NCBI RefSeq assembly: GCF_963691685.1
Contig: NZ_OY829290.1
Span: 1,116,001-1,180,000 of the forward strand
Source of the DNA: Thalassovita sp.
GTDB taxonomy: Bacteria > Pseudomonadota > Alphaproteobacteria > Rhodobacterales > Rhodobacteraceae
Length of the DNA: 64,000 nucleotides
Direction: 5' to 3'
Part shown: positions 25,982 through 34,395 of the stretch, piece by piece
How the letters are laid out: every line of letters starts with the position of its first letter
Numbering within the stretch: position 1 is the stretch's first letter
The notes under the pieces: generated by a model
What the model was told of the DNA's origin: nothing
The model's database searches: none
The model's input: only the letters and a program-made list of their open reading frames with translations
Position numbers and translations under genes: made by a program

Positions 25982-27237
25982 CAAAACTGTCCCCCGCCGA
26001 GGCGCTCGCGGCGTCGCTGCGGGGCTGGCAATCGACGGATCCTGCGGGCCCTTTGGGCATCGCGGTTTCCGGCGGCAGTGATTCCCTTGCTTTGCTGTAT
26101 CTGGCGGCTGATTGGGCGCGCGATCAGGGCGTGGATCTGCACGTGGTGACAGTGGATCACGGCCTGCGTGCTGAGGCCGCGCAAGAGGCCGCATTTGTGG
26201 CAGATCACGCCACAACGCTGGGCCTGCCGCATAGGGTTCTGCGCTGGCAGGGCTGGGATGGTCAGGGCAACCTGATGGACCAGGCCCGGCGTGCGCGATA
26301 TCGGCTGATGGCCGATTGGGCGCGGGAGCAAGGCTTAAACGCCGTTTTGCTGGGCCATACCCTCGACGATCAGGCGGAAACGCTGATGATGCGGCTGGCA
26401 CGCGGCGCCGGGGTGGACGGGCTGGCGGCGATGGTGGCTGTGGGCGAACAGGCGGGGTTTGCATTCCTGCGCCCCTTGCTATCAGTGCGCCGTGACGCCT
26501 TGCGGGCGGAGTTAACTGCGCGCAACGTGACCTGGGTTGAAGATCCGTCAAATGACGACACCCGATTTGAACGGGTGCGCATGCGGCAAAGCCTCACGAT
26601 GTTGGCGCAGCAGGGGGTTGAGGCCGAAGCACTGAGCCAATCGGCGCAAAACCTGGCCGAGGCGCGTGGCGCGTTGAACTGGGCCGTTGCGCAGTTCGCA
26701 GGCGCCCATGTCACCCAGCACGCGGGTGATCTGGCCATAGCGGCGGCGCCTTTTGCTGATCTGCCGGCGGAACTGCAGCGCCGTTTGTTGCAACATGCCT
26801 TGGGCTGGATTGCCGGACCGCGCTATGCGCCACGGTCTGAAGCATTGGCGCAACTGCGGGCGCAGGCCTTGGCGGGGCAGGGCGCAACGCTTAGCGGTGT
26901 GCGCATGACCCACCGCAAAGGCACGATCTACCTGTTTCGTGAGCTGGCCGCAGTGGCTGAAGTGACCGCAGCAGTGGATCAGCCCTTTGACACACGCTGG
27001 CACCTTTCGGGCCCCGGGGGGGCGGATTTGCACATCGCACCATTGGGGGCGGAGGGTTTGCAGGCCTGCCCGAAACCGCGCGAATCTCTGCGACCGGCGG
27101 CGGCGCTGCAGGCTGATCCGGCGATTTGGCGCGACAATCAGCTGATTTCCGCCCCATTGGCGGGGTTCTTGCAGGGATGGCAGGCAGAACTTGCGCCCAA
27201 CTGCCGCGATTTTGCCAAATGGACGGTATCTCGTTGA
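25978..27237 (+). CDS. tilS: tRNA(Ile)-lysidine synthase
   Basis: Cytoplasmic enzyme that converts the wobble C34 of tRNA-Ile2 to lysidine, allowing AUA reading. The 419-aa protein has the PP-loop SGGSDS at 31-36, DHGLRAEAAQEA, LLGHTLDDQAETLMMRLARGAG and RPLLSVRRDALRAEL, all typical. Its start overlaps the cpoB stop (ATGA). The C-terminal part is less conserved. ftsH begins 79 bp downstream, the usual neighbour. Confidence 0.95.
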   Translation: MTKLSPAEALAASLRGWQSTDPAGPLGIAVSGGSDSLALLYLAADWARDQGVDLHVVTVDHGLRAEAAQEAAFVADHATTLGLPHRVLRWQGWDGQGNLMDQARRARYRLMADWAREQGLNAVLLGHTLDDQAETLMMRLARGAGVDGLAAMVAVGEQAGFAFLRPLLSVRRDALRAELTARNVTWVEDPSNDDTRFERVRMRQSLTMLAQQGVEAEALSQSAQNLAEARGALNWAVAQFAGAHVTQHAGDLAIAAAPFADLPAELQRRLLQHALGWIAGPRYAPRSEALAQLRAQALAGQGATLSGVRMTHRKGTIYLFRELAAVAEVTAAVDQPFDTRWHLSGPGGADLHIAPLGAEGLQACPKPRESLRPAAALQADPAIWRDNQLISAPLAGFLQGWQAELAPNCRDFAKWTVSR

Positions 27238-27260
27238 AGATGGTCGCAGGATCTCTATTT
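27233..27260 (+). promoter_or_regulatory. Possible heat-shock (sigma-32) promoter of ftsH
   Basis: GTTGAAG (27233-27239), 14 bases, then TCTATTT (27254-27260) resembles the alphaproteobacterial sigma-32 consensus CTTGAA / CYTATNT with one mismatch in each box. It overlaps the end of tilS and lies about 55 bp before the ftsH start. ftsH is a heat-shock gene in many bacteria. Seen by eye only. Confidence 0.35.
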
Positions 27261-27316
27261 AAGTAGGATGCCGCCTGTGATACCTCCGGTGGCGACCGAA
27301 GATTGGGAGATTTTCC

Positions 27317-29233
27317 TTGGGCAACGCGAAAAACATCGCTTTCTGGGTGGTTCTGTTCCTGTTGGTGCTGGCCCTGTTCAACCTGTTCAGCGGATCAGGC
27401 AGCAGCTTGCAAAACAACGCCATCCCTTATTCCGAATTCGTCCAGGCCGTTGACGAAGACAAAGTCAGCTCTGTGACACTGGATGGCGAATCCGTGCGCT
27501 TCCGGGGCACTGATGGCCGTGACTATGTCACCATCAAGCCGGATGACGCCGAAGTCACCAAAATGCTGATTGCTGAAAACATCCCGGTCACCGCCGAGAG
27601 CCAGCAACAGTCCGGCTTCCAGACCTTTATCCTGAGCCTCCTGCCATTCCTGCTGCTGATCGGTGTGTGGATCTACTTCATGAACCGCATGCAGGGCGGT
27701 GGCAAAGGCGGCGCGATGGGTTTTGGCAAATCCAAGGCCAAGCTGCTGACCGAAAAGAACGGCCGCGTCACCTTTGATGATGTTGCCGGGATCGACGAAG
27801 CCAAAGAAGAGCTGGAAGAGATCGTAGAGTTTCTGCGCAACCCGCAGAAATTCAGCCGCCTGGGCGGCAAAATCCCCAAAGGTGCACTGCTGGTGGGCCC
27901 TCCGGGCACCGGTAAAACCCTGCTGGCCCGTGCGATCGCGGGTGAGGCGGGCGTGCCCTTCTTCACCATTTCGGGTTCGGACTTTGTGGAAATGTTTGTT
28001 GGTGTTGGTGCATCGCGTGTGCGCGACATGTTCGAACAGGCCAAGAAGAATGCCCCTTGTATTGTGTTCATCGACGAAATCGACGCCGTGGGCCGTCACC
28101 GTGGCGCGGGCTATGGCGGTGGCAACGACGAACGTGAACAGACGCTGAACCAGCTGCTGGTTGAGATGGACGGTTTTGAAGCCAACGAAGGCGTAATCAT
28201 CATCGCGGCCACCAACCGTAAGGATGTGCTGGACCCTGCACTGCTGCGTCCGGGTCGCTTTGACCGTCAGGTCACCGTGGGCAACCCCGATATCAAAGGC
28301 CGTGAGAAGATCCTGGCCGTTCACGCCCGCAAAACGCCGCTGGGCCCTGACGTGGATCTGCGCATTATCTCGCGCGGGACGCCGGGCTTCTCGGGTGCGG
28401 ATCTGATGAACCTGGTGAATGAGGCGGCGCTGATGGCGGCCCGTGTTGGTCGCCGGTTTGTGACGATGGAAGACTTCGAACAGGCCAAGGACAAGATCAT
28501 GATGGGCGCGGAGCGTCGCAGCATGGTCATGACGGCCGAGCAGAAGGAAATGACCGCCTATCACGAAGCTGGTCACGCCCTTGTAGGCCTGAAGCTGCCG
28601 AAATGTGATCCTGTCTACAAGGCCACGATCATTCCGCGGGGCGGCGCCCTGGGTATGGTGATGTCCTTGCCGGAAATGGACCGTTTGAACTGGCACAAAG
28701 ATGAGTGTCACCAGAAACTGGCCATGACCATGGCGGGTAAAGCAGCTGAGATTCACAAATACGGTGCGGATCACGTGTCCAACGGTCCCGCCGGTGACAT
28801 TCAGCAGGCCAGCCAGCTGGCGCGCGCCATGGTGCTGCGCTGGGGCATGTCGGATAAGGTCGGCAACATCGACTATGCCGAAGCCCACGAAGGCTACTCG
28901 GGCAACACCGCTGGTTTCTCGGTCTCGGCCAACACCAAAGAAATGATCGAGGATGAGGTGAAACGCTTCATTCAGGAAGCCTATGAACTGGCCTTCAAGG
29001 TCGTGACCGAGAATGATGAAGAGTTTGAGCGTCTGGCGCAGGGTCTGTTGGAATATGAAACCCTGACCGGCGAAGAGATCAAACGGGTGATGCGTGGTGA
29101 GCCGCCGCATGCGGGGGAGGACGAAGATGACACCCCGGATGCAGGCAACGCCCCATCGGTCACAGCCATTCCCAAGACCAAGCCGAAAGCCAAGCCAAGC
29201 GGCGACGGCGGCATGGAACCGGAAATGAGCTAA
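27317..29233 (+). CDS. ftsH: ATP-dependent zinc metalloprotease FtsH
   Basis: Membrane-anchored AAA+ protease of 638 aa that removes misassembled membrane proteins and regulators. Two membrane helices (about 8-25 and 103-122) flank a periplasmic domain. Walker A GPPGTGKT is at 194-201, the SRH is near IAATNRKDVLDPALLRPGRFDRQV, and the zinc site HEAGH is at 416-420. The start is TTG at 27317, preceded by GGGAGA; it gives MGNAKNIAFW, the family N-terminus in related genera, and no ATG is nearby. The C-terminal 40 residues are Asp/Glu- and Lys/Pro-rich. A terminator follows. Confidence 0.97.
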   Translation: MGNAKNIAFWVVLFLLVLALFNLFSGSGSSLQNNAIPYSEFVQAVDEDKVSSVTLDGESVRFRGTDGRDYVTIKPDDAEVTKMLIAENIPVTAESQQQSGFQTFILSLLPFLLLIGVWIYFMNRMQGGGKGGAMGFGKSKAKLLTEKNGRVTFDDVAGIDEAKEELEEIVEFLRNPQKFSRLGGKIPKGALLVGPPGTGKTLLARAIAGEAGVPFFTISGSDFVEMFVGVGASRVRDMFEQAKKNAPCIVFIDEIDAVGRHRGAGYGGGNDEREQTLNQLLVEMDGFEANEGVIIIAATNRKDVLDPALLRPGRFDRQVTVGNPDIKGREKILAVHARKTPLGPDVDLRIISRGTPGFSGADLMNLVNEAALMAARVGRRFVTMEDFEQAKDKIMMGAERRSMVMTAEQKEMTAYHEAGHALVGLKLPKCDPVYKATIIPRGGALGMVMSLPEMDRLNWHKDECHQKLAMTMAGKAAEIHKYGADHVSNGPAGDIQQASQLARAMVLRWGMSDKVGNIDYAEAHEGYSGNTAGFSVSANTKEMIEDEVKRFIQEAYELAFKVVTENDEEFERLAQGLLEYETLTGEEIKRVMRGEPPHAGEDEDDTPDAGNAPSVTAIPKTKPKAKPSGDGGMEPEMS

Positions 29234-29245
29234 GCCCATCTGATT

Positions 29246-29275
29246 AAACCCCCGCCCTGGCGGGGGTTTTTCTTT
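29246..29275 (+). terminator. Terminator after ftsH
   Basis: AAACCCCCGCC pairs with GGCGGGGGTTT and is followed by TTTCTTTG. It lies 12 bp after the ftsH stop codon. Confidence 0.88.
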
Positions 29276-29422
29276 GTCATCAGATGCTTGCAGCAATCTG
29301 GTCACACCCCAGTAAGGGCAACGGTCACAAATCGTCGCAATCACAGGATGTCATTTGCACGCCTTTCATTCTCGGTGCATGCTCCGCCAAAATTGAAGAC
29401 GCAGCACATCGGGGAGGGTGAT

Positions 29423-30025
29423 ATGCCGGTTTTGAAACCAACGGATTTTCGGGGCATGATTGAGTGGATGGGGGTTGTTGAGGATCGCGCGGCTTCGCTG
29501 GCCTCCAGCCCGCGTGAGCTGGCCGATCTGACCTGGAACGGTCTGGATGAGGACAGCCATGCCGGTGTGAACCGACCCTCCTGTGGTCGGGTGGCGGCGA
29601 TGCATGCCCGCGGGACGGAAATCCGCAACACCCGCCAACTGAGCTTGATCAGCGCTGAGGATCTGGCGGAAATTGCCGCGGAACTGCAGATCGCGGATTT
29701 TGATCCGGCGTGGATTGGCGCCTCACTGGTGCTGCGCGGCATTCCCGATTTCAGCCGCATACCCCCTAGCGCGCGCTTGCAGGCGCCTTCGGGGGCCACG
29801 CTGGTGATCGATATGGAAAACCGCCCCTGCAATCTGCCGGTCAAGGTGATTGAGGCGGCAGCACCGGGCAAGGGCAAAGGGTTCCGGGCCGCGGCCTGGG
29901 CGAAACGCGGCGTGACCGCCTGGGTCGAACGACCGGGGGAGATTGCCCTTGGTGATCCGCTGCAGCTGTTTGTGCCGGATCAGCCCGAATGGGCGCATTA
30001 CGATGCGGTGCGCAGCACGCGCTGA
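29423..30025 (+). CDS. MOSC domain-like protein
   Basis: A 200-aa cytoplasmic protein resembling MOSC-domain (molybdenum cofactor sulfurase C-terminal) proteins, with RNTRQLSLISAEDLAEIAAEL, GASLVLRGIPDFSRIPPSARLQAPSG, MENRPCNLPVKVIE and RGVTAWVERPGEIALGDPLQL. The Cys of ENRPC may be the sulfur carrier residue of such domains. ATG at 29423 follows GGGGAGGGTG. Related proteins act on N-hydroxylated bases or carry sulfur, but no target can be named. It is alone, between ftsH and fhs. Confidence 0.75.
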   Translation: MPVLKPTDFRGMIEWMGVVEDRAASLASSPRELADLTWNGLDEDSHAGVNRPSCGRVAAMHARGTEIRNTRQLSLISAEDLAEIAAELQIADFDPAWIGASLVLRGIPDFSRIPPSARLQAPSGATLVIDMENRPCNLPVKVIEAAAPGKGKGFRAAAWAKRGVTAWVERPGEIALGDPLQLFVPDQPEWAHYDAVRSTR

Positions 30026-30209
30026 GCCGCAAATCGACACTCCGTAAATCAAAACATCGGGGCGACTCACAGCGACCTGTGCCCCGCCGTCCTGCGACAG
30101 CGCGACGCAACCCGCGCTGGAAATGTCGGATTTTGCGGCGCAGCCGGGGCCGTGCCGTCGTTATCTGAGCCAGAACTGTGAATTTCCATGTGTGCCGGGA
30201 GGGGTACCT

Positions 30210-31886
30210 ATGAGCTACAAATCCGACATTGAGATCGCCCGCGAGGCCAACAAGAAGCCGATCCAGGAGATTGGCGACAAGCTGGGCATCCCAGCCAGCG
30301 ATCTGCTGCCCTATGGCCATGACAAGGCCAAGGTGGGTCAGGATTTCATCAATTCGGTACAGGACCGTGAAGACGGCAAGCTGATCCTGGTGACCGCGAT
30401 CAACCCGACCCCGGCAGGGGAAGGCAAGACCACCACCACAGTGGGCCTGGGCGATGGCCTGAACCGCATCGGCAAAAACGCGATGATCTGCATCCGCGAA
30501 GCCTCGCTGGGTCCGAACTTCGGCATGAAAGGTGGCGCGGCCGGTGGCGGCATGGCGCAGGTTGTTCCGATGGAAGAGATGAACCTGCACTTCACCGGGG
30601 ACTTCCACGCCATCACCTCAGCCCATTCGCTGCTGTCTGCGATGATTGACAACCACATCTACTGGGGCAATGAGGCCGAGATTGACATCCGCCGCGTCGC
30701 CTGGCGCCGTGTGGTCGACATGAACGATCGCGCCCTGCGTCAGATCACCGCCAGCCTGGGAGGTGTCGCCAACGGCTTCCCGCGGGAAACCGGCTTTGAC
30801 ATCACGGTTGCTTCGGAAGTGATGGCGATCCTGTGTCTGGCAACCGATCTGAAGGATCTGGAAAAACGTCTGGGTGACATCATCGTGGCCTATCGCCGCG
30901 ACAAGACCCCGGTTTACTGCCGTGACATCAAGGCCGAAGGCGCAATGACCGTTCTGCTGAAGGACGCGATGCAGCCGAACCTGGTGCAGACCCTGGAAAA
31001 CAACCCGGCCTTTGTACACGGCGGTCCGTTTGCCAATATCGCGCATGGCTGTAACTCGGTCATTGCCACCAAGACCGCGCTGAAAGTTGCCGATTACGTG
31101 GTGACCGAAGCGGGCTTTGGCGCGGATCTGGGCGCTGAGAAGTTCATGAACATCAAATGCCGCAAAGCTGGCATCGCACCTTCGGCTGTGGTGCTGGTTG
31201 CCACCGTGCGGGCGATGAAAATGAACGGCGGCGTGGCTAAGGCGGACCTTGGTGCAGAAAACGTGGAGGCCGTGCAGAACGGCTGCGCCAACCTTGGCCG
31301 CCACATCGAAAACGTCAAATCCTTCGGTGTGCCGGTTGTGGTCGCGATCAACCACTTCGTCACCGACACAGACGCTGAGGTGCAGGCGGTCAAAGACTAC
31401 TGTGCCGAACACGGTGTTGAGGCGGTGCTGTCGCGTCACTGGGAACTGGGCTCGGAAGGGTCGGCGCCGCTGGCCGAGAAAGTGGTGGAAATCGTTGAAG
31501 GTGGCACCGCCAACTTTGCCCCGATCTACCCCGATGACATGCCGCTGTTTGAAAAGGTCGAAACCATCGCCAAGCGCATCTACCGCGCTGATGAGGTGCT
31601 GGCAGACAATAAGATCCGCAACCAGCTGAAAGAGTGGGAAGAGGCCGGCTATGGCCATCTGCCGGTCTGTATGGCCAAGACGCAGTACAGCTTCTCGACC
31701 GATCCCAGCTTGCGCGGCGCGCCCACCGGCCATTCGGTGCCGGTGCGTGAGGTGCGCCTCAGCGCCGGTGCGGGCTTCATCGTGGTGGTCTGCGGTGAGA
31801 TCATGACTATGCCGGGCCTGCCCCGCAAACCGGCGGCAGAAAGCATCTGCCTGAACGACGAAGGCCTGATCGAAGGTCTGTTCTAA
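30210..31886 (+). CDS. fhs: Formate-tetrahydrofolate ligase
   Basis: Cytoplasmic enzyme that makes 10-formyltetrahydrofolate from formate, THF and ATP. The 558-aa length is usual. Visible are the nucleotide-binding TPAGEGKTTTTVGLGDGL at 67-84, EASLGPNFGMKGGAAGGG and the C-terminal CGEIMTMPGLPRKPAA. The ATG at 30210 follows GGGAGGGG; the 5' extension to 30123 lacks conservation. With folD 198 bp downstream it connects formate to the C1-folate pool; in roseobacters this pair serves methyl-group oxidation such as from DMSP. Confidence 0.97.
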   Translation: MSYKSDIEIAREANKKPIQEIGDKLGIPASDLLPYGHDKAKVGQDFINSVQDREDGKLILVTAINPTPAGEGKTTTTVGLGDGLNRIGKNAMICIREASLGPNFGMKGGAAGGGMAQVVPMEEMNLHFTGDFHAITSAHSLLSAMIDNHIYWGNEAEIDIRRVAWRRVVDMNDRALRQITASLGGVANGFPRETGFDITVASEVMAILCLATDLKDLEKRLGDIIVAYRRDKTPVYCRDIKAEGAMTVLLKDAMQPNLVQTLENNPAFVHGGPFANIAHGCNSVIATKTALKVADYVVTEAGFGADLGAEKFMNIKCRKAGIAPSAVVLVATVRAMKMNGGVAKADLGAENVEAVQNGCANLGRHIENVKSFGVPVVVAINHFVTDTDAEVQAVKDYCAEHGVEAVLSRHWELGSEGSAPLAEKVVEIVEGGTANFAPIYPDDMPLFEKVETIAKRIYRADEVLADNKIRNQLKEWEEAGYGHLPVCMAKTQYSFSTDPSLRGAPTGHSVPVREVRLSAGAGFIVVVCGEIMTMPGLPRKPAAESICLNDEGLIEGLF

Positions 31887-31892
31887 AGAAAA

Positions 31893-31925
31893 GAAAGCCC
31901 ATCCGGACAGTCGGGTGGGCTTTTT
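31893..31925 (+). terminator. Terminator after fhs
   Basis: AAAGCCCA pairs with TGGGCTTT, with partly paired inner bases, followed by TTTTTG. It begins 6 bp after the fhs stop. Confidence 0.85.
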
Positions 31926-32053
31926 GTTTGGGAAACCTGCCGTTCGGATGGGAAACAGATGGGCGGCAACCTGATCCTGACCGGGTGGCTTATGGCTGGT
32001 GTGCAGGCCGCATGCGCGGTACATGCCTCGGCAAGGCGAACGCCTCCGGCGGG

Positions 32054-32077
32054 AGTATTTTGGGAACATTGAAAGGG
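32054..32077 (+). repeat. Dispersed intergenic repeat, copy 2
   Basis: AGTATTT-TGG-GAACATT-GAAAGGG matches the element at 18911-18934 in 21 of 24 positions. It is preceded by GCCTCCGGCGGG, and its end (GAAAGGG) lies at the position of the folD ribosome binding site. Confidence 0.5.
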
Positions 32078-32084
32078 TGCTTTG

Positions 32085-32987
32085 ATGACGGCTGACATCA
32101 TTGACGGCAAGGCCTTTGCGGCCAAGGTGCGCGAACAGGTGGCGGGGCATGTGACCCGTCTGAAAGAAGATCACGGCATCACCCCCGGTCTGGCGGTGGT
32201 TCTGGTGGGTGAAGATCCCGCCAGTCAGGTCTACGTGCGCTCAAAAGGCAAACAGACCGTTGAGGTCGGCATGAATTCGTACGAGCACAAGCTGGAGGCG
32301 GACACCTCAGAGGCGGATCTGCTGGCGCTGATCAATCAGCTGAACAACGATCCGGCGGTGCATGGCATTTTGGTGCAGCTGCCGCTGCCCGGTCATCTGA
32401 ACGAAGATCTGGTCATCAACTCGATCGATCCGGCGAAGGATGTGGACGGGTTCCATATCTCCAACGTGGGACTTTTGGGCACGGGTCAGAAATCGATGGT
32501 GCCCTGCACACCGCTGGGCTGTCTGATGATGCTGCGGGATCATCACGGTTCGATTTCGGGCATGGATGCGGTTGTGATTGGCCGTTCCAACATCGTGGGT
32601 AAGCCGATGGCGCAGCTGTTGCTGAACGACAGCGCCACCGTGACCATCGCGCACAGCCGCACCAAAGATCTGCCGGACGTCGTGCGCCGCGCCGATATCG
32701 TTGTGGCCGCCGTAGGCCGCCCGGAAATGGTGCCGGGTGACTGGATCAAAGAAGGTGCCACAGTGATTGATGTGGGCATCAACCGCATTGATGCGCCGGA
32801 AAAGGGTGAGGGCAAGACCCGCCTGGTGGGCGATGTGCATTTCGAAAGCGCCGCCAAAGTCGCAGGCGCCATCACCCCGGTGCCGGGCGGTGTGGGGCCG
32901 ATGACCATCGCGTGTCTGCTGGCCAACACAGTGACCGCCTGCTGCCGCGCCAATGGTTTGGCAGAACCCGAAGGCCTGACAGCCTAA
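32085..32987 (+). CDS. folD: Methylenetetrahydrofolate dehydrogenase / methenyltetrahydrofolate cyclohydrolase
   Basis: Bifunctional cytoplasmic enzyme that interconverts methylene-, methenyl- and 10-formyl-THF using NADP. The 300-aa protein has the active-site YVRSKGK with Tyr50, Lys54 and Lys56, the loop PLPGHLNEDLVINSIDPAKDVDGFH, PCTPLGC and the Rossmann GRSNIVGKPMAQLL. The ATG at 32085 is used; the AAAGGG that precedes it is the end of a dispersed repeat. It works with fhs in C1 metabolism. It is convergent with the next gene. Confidence 0.97.
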   Translation: MTADIIDGKAFAAKVREQVAGHVTRLKEDHGITPGLAVVLVGEDPASQVYVRSKGKQTVEVGMNSYEHKLEADTSEADLLALINQLNNDPAVHGILVQLPLPGHLNEDLVINSIDPAKDVDGFHISNVGLLGTGQKSMVPCTPLGCLMMLRDHHGSISGMDAVVIGRSNIVGKPMAQLLLNDSATVTIAHSRTKDLPDVVRRADIVVAAVGRPEMVPGDWIKEGATVIDVGINRIDAPEKGEGKTRLVGDVHFESAAKVAGAITPVPGGVGPMTIACLLANTVTACCRANGLAEPEGLTA

Positions 32988-32993
32988 CGCAGA

Positions 32994-33410
32994 TCAGCGG
33001 GGCGCCATGGGAACCATGGTGCCCTGCATCAGCGCGATCAGGGTTTCCTGATCGCCGTCCCGGGCGAAAACCTCAGAGGTGACAACCACCAGCCGCTTGC
33101 CCGGTTTCACCACCTTGCCCCGCGCAATCAGTCGCTCACCGGCAGCCGGGGCCAGCAAGTTGATTTTGATCTCAGAAGTCAGCACCTCATACCCCTCAGG
33201 CATTGCCGAAAGCGCTGCATAGCCCGCCGCACTGTCCCCGATGGAAAAGGTCAGGCCCGCATGGCCAAAACCATGCTGTTGCTGACAGGTTGGCAGCACC
33301 GGCGCTTCGATCACAGCGATGCCGTCATTGGCGGCGATCAGTTCGGCCCCAAGGGTCTGCATCATCGTCTGTTTTGCAAAACTCTCGCTGACACGTGACT
33401 GAATTTTCAT
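32994..33410 (-). CDS. PaaI-family thioesterase-like protein
   Basis: A 138-aa hot-dog fold protein of the PaaI/YiiD type. It has HGFGHAGLTFSIGDSAAGYAALSAMPEG, the usual HxG-containing active region, then SEIKINLLAPAAGERLIARGKVVKPGKRLVVVTSEVFA. The substrate is unknown. ATG at 33410 (MKIQSRV) follows GGGG; the upstream GTG start at 33428 is less likely. It is alone on the minus strand and convergent with folD. Confidence 0.88.
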   Translation of the reverse strand: MKIQSRVSESFAKQTMMQTLGAELIAANDGIAVIEAPVLPTCQQQHGFGHAGLTFSIGDSAAGYAALSAMPEGYEVLTSEIKINLLAPAAGERLIARGKVVKPGKRLVVVTSEVFARDGDQETLIALMQGTMVPMAPR

Positions 33411-33519
33411 GTTTTTCCCCCTGAACACCTAAGAGATTTCTCGTATTCCACGTATTATATGCTTGAAGATGCGCGGATGAAGGTAAATACAGCCTTGCAC
33501 CGCAACGTAACGGTATCGA

Positions 33520-34395
33520 GTGGTTAACGTGGTTTCTGAGATCTTTCAGATCTGCAAACTGTCTGGGCAGCGGGTGTTTGCCCCGTCTGTGCTGAGCCTT
33601 TGGGTGATGGCGGCTGTGGCTGGCTCCATCATGGGGCCGTTTGGCACCTATTCCGATCTCGATTGGGGGCAGCGGGTTCTCTATTGGGCCGCGATCAGTG
33701 GCTGTTCGGTTTTCCTCAGCACCTTCACCCGTGAGATTTTGCTGCGACGCCTGCCTGAGCTGAACGATGGCTGGCGCGAGGTTTGGCAGGCGCTTGGCAT
33801 CACGGTTTTGATGTCGCCGCTGGTGTTCCTCCTGACCTCGCTTTTCGGGCTTAGGCTGGCGCCGGAAAGTCTGAGTTTCTGGAAAGTGACGCTGTTTGTT
33901 TTCCTGATCGCGGTGCTGTTTTCTGCGCTGCGACGGATCTACGGACGCAAGGAGCTGTTGCGGCGGCTGGCGCTGGAGGAAGAGGACGCGCTGGCGCAGG
34001 ATCCGCTAGGGATGATGGGGGTCACGGAGGTGCCGCTGGAGACATCGAGCGCCGAGGCGGATTGCCGTCTGCTCAACCGGATGCCGCCGGGCATTGGCGG
34101 CGCGATCCTGCACTTATCGGCGCGTGACCACTTTGTGGATGTGGAATTGGACCAGTCTCTGGTGACCCTGCGGATGCGGTTCAGTGACGCCGTGGCTGAA
34201 ATGGACGGGGTCGAGGGGTTTGCGACCCATCGCTCTCACTGGGTGGCGGAGGCCGCCGTGACGGGTGTGGAGCGTGAGAATGGCAAACTGTTCATGACCC
34301 TGCGCAACGGCAGCCGCGTGCCGATCAGCCGCAGCGCCCGCCCGCGTCTGGAAGAGGCCGGGATCCTGCAGCGGTTTGCAGTCGAAAGCCGTTAA
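33520..34395 (+). CDS. Membrane LytTR-type transcription regulator
   Basis: A 291-aa protein with four membrane segments in the N-terminal half (about 24-45, 53-75, 92-112, 120-142), a charged linker, and a C-terminal LytTR DNA-binding domain at about 188-285: LHLSARDHFVDVEL, LVTLRMRFSDAVAEM, GFATHRSHWVAEAAV, MTLRNGSRVPISRS. No phospho-receiver is seen, so it would sense the membrane directly. The start GTG at 33520 is kept; another GTG at 33529 is possible. The target genes are not visible. Its stop overlaps the stop of pdeM on the other strand. Confidence 0.85.
   Translation: MVNVVSEIFQICKLSGQRVFAPSVLSLWVMAAVAGSIMGPFGTYSDLDWGQRVLYWAAISGCSVFLSTFTREILLRRLPELNDGWREVWQALGITVLMSPLVFLLTSLFGLRLAPESLSFWKVTLFVFLIAVLFSALRRIYGRKELLRRLALEEEDALAQDPLGMMGVTEVPLETSSAEADCRLLNRMPPGIGGAILHLSARDHFVDVELDQSLVTLRMRFSDAVAEMDGVEGFATHRSHWVAEAAVTGVERENGKLFMTLRNGSRVPISRSARPRLEEAGILQRFAVESR

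Noticed and set aside
27395..29344. Long open frame antisense to ftsH
   Set aside because: Shadow of the conserved ftsH codons; composition is rich in His, Val, Arg as usual for such shadows.
30618..32174. 518-codon open frame antisense to fhs
   Set aside because: Antisense to a strongly conserved enzyme gene and runs across a terminator.
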